This document shows, one piece after another, positions 59,772 to 64,000 of a stretch of DNA of 64,000 nt. The stretch spans positions 62,001 to 126,000 of the forward strand of contig JASNZF010000007.1 in NCBI GenBank assembly GCA_048499805.1. Direction: 5' to 3'. The notes under the pieces were generated by a model that worked only from the letters and a program-made list of their open reading frames with translations, was not told the origin of the DNA and ran no database searches. Origin of the DNA: JAWXBA01 sp048499805. GTDB taxonomy: Bacteria; Gemmatimonadota; Gemmatimonadetes; Gemmatimonadales; GWC2-71-9. The stretch's first letter is position 1. Each line of letters opens with the position of its first letter. A program made the position numbers and the translations under genes.

Positions 59772-61101
59772 GTTTCCGGTTACCAGGTGCGGGGGACAGG
59801 GACGGAAGCCCGGGGCTCCCGAGAAGGGTGTGCAGCACGGCCGGAAGCTCGGCAAGCGCCACCTCGGACTGGCCTCCAGCGACCAGGTCCTTGAGCTGGG
59901 CCACCTCCCGCACGCGCTCCGCCTCGCCCAGGACCACGACCGCCCGCGCGCCGCGGGCATCGGCGTGCTTGAACTGCTTGCCCAGGTTCTGGGCGCCCAG
60001 GGCGTACTCCACCCGCCAGCCGGCGTCCCGGAGGGCGTGGACGAGGGTGTGCACCGCCGGGCGATCCTCGGGCGCCGGCGCGGCAACGAAGAGGTCGATC
60101 GGTGCGGGGGCCGGCGGCGCCAGGCCGCGCTCCCGCAGCAGTTCGCCGAGGACGACATCGCCCATGCCGAAGCCCAGGGCCGGCAGGTCCACCCCGCCGA
60201 CCGCCTGCAGCAGGTTGTCGTAGCGCCCGCCACCGCAGATCGCCCGCAGCGACCGCGCGGCGTCGAACAGCTCGAAGACGGGACCGGTGTAGTACGCCAG
60301 GCCGCGGACGATGGTCAGGTCGATGTCGACGAAGTCGTCGAGCCCCATCTCCGCCAGCATGGCGACGATGTCGCGGAGCGGTGCGCTGGCCTCGTGCACG
60401 GCGGGAAACGCTCGCGCCAGCTCCGGCATGCTCGTCACCTCCCGGAGCGCGGCCAGCCCGTCCAGCTGGGCCGTCGTGGTCCCGGCGTCCTCCAGGGCGG
60501 CCCGCCGCGCCGCATCGTCGCCGCGGCCGAGCTTGTCGAGGAACTGGTAGGCAGCGGCGAAGCTGGATGGGGCAAAGCCCAGCGACTCCAGGATGGCGTT
60601 GAGGACGCGCCGATCCGACAGCCGCACCCGGACATCCGCGGGTCCGAGACCGAGCCGTCGCATGATGTCAATCGCCAGGGCGATGATCTCGGCGTCACCC
60701 GCCGGACCGGGCTCGCCGATCAGGTCGCAATTGAGCTGGAAGTGCTCCCGGAGGCGCCCGCGCTGCTGGCGCTCATACCGGAACAATTGGGGAATCGCGA
60801 ACCAGCGAATCGGCTTCCGGAGCCCGTTGGCGCGCGCGGCCACCATCCGGGCCAGGGTCGGCGTCATCTCGGGGCGGAGCGCCACCTCGCGGTCACCCTT
60901 GTCCACGAAGTTGTACAGCTGGCCGACGATCTCATCGCCGCTCTTGGCGGTGTAGAGGTCCAGGGGCTCCAGGGGCGGTCCATCGTACTCCTCGAACCCG
61001 TAACTCTGGGCGGCCGCCCGGAACGCCTCGAACAGGTACGCCCGAAAGGCGAACTCGTCCGGGTAGAACTCCCGGAATCCCGGCAGGGCCTTGAAGGACA
61101 T
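59764..61101 (-). CDS. hisS: Histidyl-tRNA synthetase
   Basis: 445 residues from the ATG at 61101 (MSFKALPGFREF). Motifs: LRPEMTPTLARM, FRYERQQRGRLREHFQ (motif 2), LAYYTGPVFE and AICGGGRYDNLL. The C-terminal anticodon-binding domain is present. It heads the hisS-proS-lysA-guaA-NmrA operon. An upstream in-frame extension consists of low-complexity repeat and is not coding. The ATG is 6 nt from a TATCTT box, which also gives GGTGG just before the start. Confidence 0.96.
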   Translation of the reverse strand: MSFKALPGFREFYPDEFAFRAYLFEAFRAAAQSYGFEEYDGPPLEPLDLYTAKSGDEIVGQLYNFVDKGDREVALRPEMTPTLARMVAARANGLRKPIRWFAIPQLFRYERQQRGRLREHFQLNCDLIGEPGPAGDAEIIALAIDIMRRLGLGPADVRVRLSDRRVLNAILESLGFAPSSFAAAYQFLDKLGRGDDAARRAALEDAGTTTAQLDGLAALREVTSMPELARAFPAVHEASAPLRDIVAMLAEMGLDDFVDIDLTIVRGLAYYTGPVFELFDAARSLRAICGGGRYDNLLQAVGGVDLPALGFGMGDVVLGELLRERGLAPPAPAPIDLFVAAPAPEDRPAVHTLVHALRDAGWRVEYALGAQNLGKQFKHADARGARAVVVLGEAERVREVAQLKDLVAGGQSEVALAELPAVLHTLLGSPGLPSLSPAPGNRKHG

Positions 61102-61107
61102 CCACCA

Positions 61108-61113
61108 AAGATA
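61108..61113 (-). promoter_or_regulatory. Predicted -10 box of hisS (leaderless)
   Basis: TATCTT, then 6 nt, then the ATG at 61101. The -35 position falls near the start of a G-rich heptamer repeat and shows no TTGC box. Confidence 0.45.
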
Positions 61114-61136
61114 ATCGGGATGAGGTGCGGGGACGG

Positions 61137-61192
61137 GGGATGGGGAATGAGGAATGAGGAATGGGGAATGGGGGCTGGGGGCTGGGGAGTGG
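61137..61192. repeat. Eight degenerate G-rich heptamers upstream of hisS
   Basis: Exact 7-nt register: GGGATGG, GGAATGA, GGAATGA, GGAATGG, GGAATGG, GGGCTGG, GGGCTGG, GGAGTGG. It resembles heptanucleotide short tandemly repeated repetitive (STRR) sequences described in filamentous cyanobacteria, though I cannot establish a relationship. Confidence 0.7.
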
Positions 61193-61230
61193 GCATCCCA
61201 AGCTGGGGTCAACGCCACCTCCGCCCTGGC

Positions 61231-61278
61231 CCCTGCCCCGAAGCCCCTAGCCCCCAGTCCCCGCGCCCCTCCCGCCCC
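61231..61278. repeat. C-rich block, inverted relative to the G-rich heptamers
   Basis: Runs of CCCC at roughly 7-nt spacing (for example CCCCTAG, CCCCCAG, TCCCCGC) extend to the stop codon of the propeller gene. Its complement GGGGACTGGGGGCTAGGGG resembles the GGGGGCTGGGGGCTGGGG of the other block, so a long hairpin with about 55 nt between could form. Confidence 0.5.
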
Positions 61279-62544
61279 CTACTCCCCCCGCGCCAACCGG
61301 TAGACCCGGACGTACTCCACATCATCGTCGTCCTGCCAGACGCCGATGACCTGATCCCCCCGGATCTGGGTCGGCCGGAACCGGTCGGGCATGTCCACCC
61401 AGCCCAGCATGCGGCCCGTGGGATCGAAGACCGCGAAGTGGGGTGTCCGGTCCCCGGGCTGGTCCTGCTCCTGGACCCAGAGGTGCCCGCTGTCGTCCAC
61501 CAGGATGTTGGCGATGAACGGCAGCGCGCTCGGATAGGTCACCGAGTTGATCCGCTCCACCATCTGGTCCCGCAGCTGGGCCGGGAGGCTCGCGCCGGCC
61601 TGGGCGTCCATCAGCTGGATCATGTCCTTGCGGTGCTGCGCCACGCCTTCGGCCGCCAGGGCCCGGGCGGGCCGGTTCAGCCGAATGATCCGGGCGAGCC
61701 CCGTGCCGGGCTGCCACACCTGGACTTCCCAGGCGTTGTTGGTCGCGACGTAGGCGTGCGACCCCGCCGCCACGATGATGGTGTTCTTTCCCAGCGGGAC
61801 CCCGGTCGGGGTCGACACCGACTGGCCACCGAAGCTGAGCGTCATCTGCTCCATCTCCAGCCCAGGGAACCAGGACATGGTGTCCACCACCGCACCGTCC
61901 GGCCCGAAGTGGATCGCCGGGATGCTGTCGCGGAAGGTCCCCTCGCGATTGGAATTGATCTGCAGTGCCAGCGACACGCCGATGAGCGAGCCATCGTCCA
62001 GCATCCCGGAGGGAAGCGACATGTTGACGGAGCCGCTGGCATCAGGCATCATGGCGCCGCCCAGCCCGCCCAGGCTGAACGATCGCCCGACGCCGCCATC
62101 CGGGCCGAGGACCGTCATCCGGCGGACCAGGATGTCGAGGACGACGAGCGAGTCGGTCGGGGTCCGCCACATGCCCGAGATCGCCCCATACTCCCCGGGA
62201 CCGGCCCCCTGCCGTCCGCTGGTCTGCAGGTGATTGCCATCGGCATCGAAGAACCGCACCTCGCTGGAGGAGCTGTTCGCCACGGCCAGGGAGCCGTTGG
62301 CGAGCCGGAGCGCGCCGGTGACCTGGTTGAAGTCCTTGACCGGATCGGTGGGGTCGCCGCCCAGCTGGAGCTCCGGCTCCGCCCCCAGCGTCCACCCCGA
62401 TCCCGAGGCCCAACTCCCGCCGGTGTTCTCGACGATCACAATCCCAGCGCTGTCGCGCACCACCGCCTCGCCCGGGGCCTCGCCCTCACCCCCGCCGCAC
62501 GCCCCTGCCACCAGCAGTGATCCAGCCATCCAGAGTCGTCGCAC
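61279..62544 (-). CDS. Lipoprotein, putative 6-bladed beta-propeller (paralogue of 13868-15115)
   Basis: 421 residues from a GTG at 62544 with GAGG 6 nt upstream. The GTG start gives a proper lipoprotein signal (MRRLWMAGSLLVAGAC) with a positive n-region, whereas the next ATG would lose the arginines. Mature part: VRDSAGIVIVEN, then propeller-like strands (LANGSLAVANSSSSEVRFFD, GRQGAGPGEYGAI, DDSGHLWVQEQ) and the ending DDDDVEYVRVYRLARG. It has the same frame of motifs as its paralogue. Function unknown; it probably faces the periplasm. It lies 14 bp after folC on the same strand. Confidence 0.72.
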   Translation of the reverse strand: MRRLWMAGSLLVAGACGGGEGEAPGEAVVRDSAGIVIVENTGGSWASGSGWTLGAEPELQLGGDPTDPVKDFNQVTGALRLANGSLAVANSSSSEVRFFDADGNHLQTSGRQGAGPGEYGAISGMWRTPTDSLVVLDILVRRMTVLGPDGGVGRSFSLGGLGGAMMPDASGSVNMSLPSGMLDDGSLIGVSLALQINSNREGTFRDSIPAIHFGPDGAVVDTMSWFPGLEMEQMTLSFGGQSVSTPTGVPLGKNTIIVAAGSHAYVATNNAWEVQVWQPGTGLARIIRLNRPARALAAEGVAQHRKDMIQLMDAQAGASLPAQLRDQMVERINSVTYPSALPFIANILVDDSGHLWVQEQDQPGDRTPHFAVFDPTGRMLGWVDMPDRFRPTQIRGDQVIGVWQDDDDVEYVRVYRLARGE

Positions 62545-62558
62545 GTCCAGCCTCGCAA

Positions 62559-63794
62559 TCAGATGGGGGAAAGCCCGCGTGCCGCCATGACATCGCCGAC
62601 CGTATGGAATGATCCCGTCACCAGCACCGTGCCCGAACCATGCTCCGCGGCAGCGAGCGCCTCGTCGAAGTCGGGCATCAGCACCCACTGTGCCCGGGCC
62701 GGGGGCCGGTCGGGATCCTGCAGCCAGCGGCGCAGCCACTCGAGATCCCACCGCCTGGTGTCCGCGGTGGGCGCCACCGTCAGGATGCCGCGATCGATCA
62801 CCTCGTCCAGCTGCACCAGCATCTCCGGCCACTCCTTGTCGCCCAGGATCGAGACGATCGCGTGGACCGGGCCGGGGGGTGGGGCGTTCCGCAGCGCGGC
62901 GACCAGGGCCCGCATGCCGTCGGGATTGTGGGCCACGTCGAACAGCCACTTCCCGTGGCGGTCCAGCCGGCCGGGCACCCGGGCCACCGCGAAGCCGGCC
63001 CGCACCGCCTCGGCATCGGGACGCCAGCGGTCCGGCAGGGCCGCGAGCACGGCGGCCGCCACCGCGGCATTGCGGCGCTGGTGTGGGCCGGCCAGCCCGA
63101 GGGGACCGGTCCAGGCGGCATCCGGCGGCACCAGCCGCCAATCGAGCGGGGCGGCCGGATCGATCGCCCGCACCGCCGCCTCGGCTTCCCGGCGCATCAC
63201 CGCCAGGAGCCCGGTGCGCGTCTCTCCTACGATGAATGGCGCGCCAGGTTTCGCGATCCACGCCTTCTCCCGCGCGATCGCCTCCAGGGTGTCGCCCAGG
63301 TACTTCATGTGGTCGAGCTCGATCTTGGTCACCGCGCTGACCAGCGGTCGCACCACGTTGGTGCTGTCCAGCCGCCCGCCGAGGCCGACCTCGATCACCG
63401 CGACCTCGGCCCCGCGCGCGGCGAGGTCGGCCAGGGCGATGGCGGTGGCCGCCTCGAAGAAGGTCGCGTCGCGCTCGAGGATCGCCTCGCGCAGCGCGTC
63501 GGCCCACGTGGCGACGGCGGCCTCGCTGATGGGAACCCCGTCCACCTGGATCCGCTCCCGGAAGGAGACCAGGTGGGGTGAGGTGTAGACGCCGACCCGG
63601 TGGCCCGCGGCGCGCAGTGCCTCGCCCACCAGCGCGACGACGCTGCCCTTCCCGTTGGTCCCCCCCACGTGGATCGTGGGGACGACGCGATCCGGCCGGC
63701 CGAGGCGCTCCAGCAGCGCCTCGGTCGTCCCGAGCCCGAACTTGATGGTGGTGGTCCGGGGGAAGAGGAAGGCGAGCGCCTCCTCGTAGGTCAT
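62559..63794 (-). CDS. folC: Folylpolyglutamate / dihydrofolate synthase
   Basis: 411 residues. Mur-ligase-like fold with the ATP loop VGGTNGKGSVVA (about 43), YTSPHLVSFRERI, EVGLGGRLDSTN and DVAHNPDG. It adds glutamate to folates and may also make dihydrofolate from dihydropteroate. It lies 7 bp after accD, a neighbourhood conserved in many bacteria. Confidence 0.96.
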   Translation of the reverse strand: MTYEEALAFLFPRTTTIKFGLGTTEALLERLGRPDRVVPTIHVGGTNGKGSVVALVGEALRAAGHRVGVYTSPHLVSFRERIQVDGVPISEAAVATWADALREAILERDATFFEAATAIALADLAARGAEVAVIEVGLGGRLDSTNVVRPLVSAVTKIELDHMKYLGDTLEAIAREKAWIAKPGAPFIVGETRTGLLAVMRREAEAAVRAIDPAAPLDWRLVPPDAAWTGPLGLAGPHQRRNAAVAAAVLAALPDRWRPDAEAVRAGFAVARVPGRLDRHGKWLFDVAHNPDGMRALVAALRNAPPPGPVHAIVSILGDKEWPEMLVQLDEVIDRGILTVAPTADTRRWDLEWLRRWLQDPDRPPARAQWVLMPDFDEALAAAEHGSGTVLVTGSFHTVGDVMAARGLSPI

Positions 63795-63801
63795 GCCGGG
63801 A

Positions 63802-64000
63802 TCACGCCGTGGCGTCGCGTCGGGCGGCGGGTCGCTGGCCTTGCATGTGCCGGAGCAGTCGGGCGGTCGTCTCCCGGAGCGAGGAGCGCGGCACCACTTC
63901 GTCGATCTGTCCGTGGTCGAGGAGGAATTCGGCGGTCTGGAACCCCTCGGGGAGGTCCTGCCCGATCGTCTGCTTGATCACCCGCTGGCCGGCAAATCCG
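63802..64000 (-). CDS. accD: Acetyl-CoA carboxylase carboxyltransferase beta subunit, C-terminal end
   Basis: The last 65 codons are visible and the rest lies beyond the window. The reading GFAGQRVIKQTIGQDLPEGF shortened to RVIKQTIGQDLPEGF, followed by QTAEFLLDHGQIDEVV, is the conserved AccD C-terminus. AccD with AccA transfers the carboxyl group from biotin to acetyl-CoA for malonyl-CoA. A Gln/Arg-rich tail closes the protein. TGA at 63804-63802. Confidence 0.93.
   Translation of the reverse strand, partial: GFAGQRVIKQTIGQDLPEGFQTAEFLLDHGQIDEVVPRSSLRETTARLLRHMQGQRPAARRDATA

Noticed and set aside
61102..61218. N-terminal extension of HisS encoded by the repeat region
   Set aside because: The extension is Pro/Ser/His low complexity from the heptamer repeat, and MSFKALPGF is a standard HisRS start.
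61137..61278. CRISPR array or classical MITE
   Set aside because: The repeats are 7 nt and degenerate with no spacers, and no terminal repeats or target duplications are visible.
59704..62520. 938-codon plus-strand open frame across hisS and the propeller gene
   Set aside because: It is antisense to hisS and to a propeller lipoprotein with clear motifs; the translation is low-complexity and matches no family. Long antisense frames are expected at this G+C.
1..64000. Anti-phage defence island, prophage or insertion sequence
   Set aside because: No transposase, integrase, restriction, toxin-antitoxin or phage structural motif was found in any gene I could read; gene order is housekeeping-like.

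Overview
The window is about 64 kb of dense, GC-rich bacterial chromosome (roughly 68-72% G+C by eye). It carries about 52 protein-coding genes and one tmRNA gene. Most same-strand genes overlap by 1-10 bases at ATGA, GTGA or TGATG junctions. The gene content points to a member of the Gemmatimonadota or a close relative: TonB-dependent receptors with carboxypeptidase-like N-terminal domains, lipoproteins opening with VRDSAGIxIVEN that look like six-bladed propellers, an ECF sigma factor paired with a TPR-bearing Ser/Thr kinase, and a surface-lipoprotein-rich Gram-negative envelope. I infer this from gene style only; there is no rRNA here. I see no prophage, insertion sequence, integrase or CRISPR array.

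Layout. 1-4908 (minus): aspS, phoH, ybeY and two tandem CNNM/CorC-type membrane genes. 5201-15115: an exported amidohydrolase, two divergent TonB-dependent receptors (one followed by a DUF4249-type lipoprotein), a dienelactone-hydrolase-like lipoprotein and a propeller lipoprotein. 15440-17849: rlmN and a PlsC-like acyltransferase. 17897-23753 (minus): ECF sigma factor, membrane Ser/Thr kinase with TPRs, and a 902-residue Ig-like lipoprotein. 23796-26120: a divergent D-glycerate pathway pair. 26110-32340 (minus): a signalling operon of HEAT-repeat protein, HD-GYP protein, membrane chemoreceptor, YqeK-like HD hydrolase and LytR_C protein. 32543-33154: lexA. 33239-48492: a 15-kb, 14-gene operon joining truA, an HtrA protease, eight purine genes (purB, C, S, Q, L, F, E, K), psd-pssA, a zinc-finger protein and pyruvate phosphate dikinase. 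48497-50071: a TPR protein. 50273-50633: ssrA (tmRNA). 50745-54050 (minus): dus, corA and a diguanylate cyclase. 54140-54592: a PTS IIA-like protein. 54600-61101 (minus): hisS, proS, lysA, guaA and an NmrA-like protein. 61279-64000 (minus): accD end, folC and a second propeller lipoprotein.

Functionally the window is mainly housekeeping (translation, purines, phospholipid, lysine, folate, tRNA modification) interleaved with envelope and signal-transduction genes. guaA continues the purine theme away from the main pur operon. purD, purM, purN/T, purH and guaB are not here.

The less ordinary signals are: (i) a recurring leaderless promoter arrangement, TTGCnn-17-TAnnTT-6-ATG; (ii) an ECF sigma factor whose acidic sigma-2 patch is replaced by threonines, beside its kinase; (iii) a terminator-like hairpin nested in a 10-bp inverted repeat in the leader of a TonB receptor gene; (iv) heptameric G-rich tandem repeats next to hisS and ssrA; (v) a shared N-terminal domain in the adjacent HEAT and HD-GYP proteins; and (vi) inverted repeats that straddle the facing stop codons of convergent genes. 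I do not see a clear anti-phage or mobile system.
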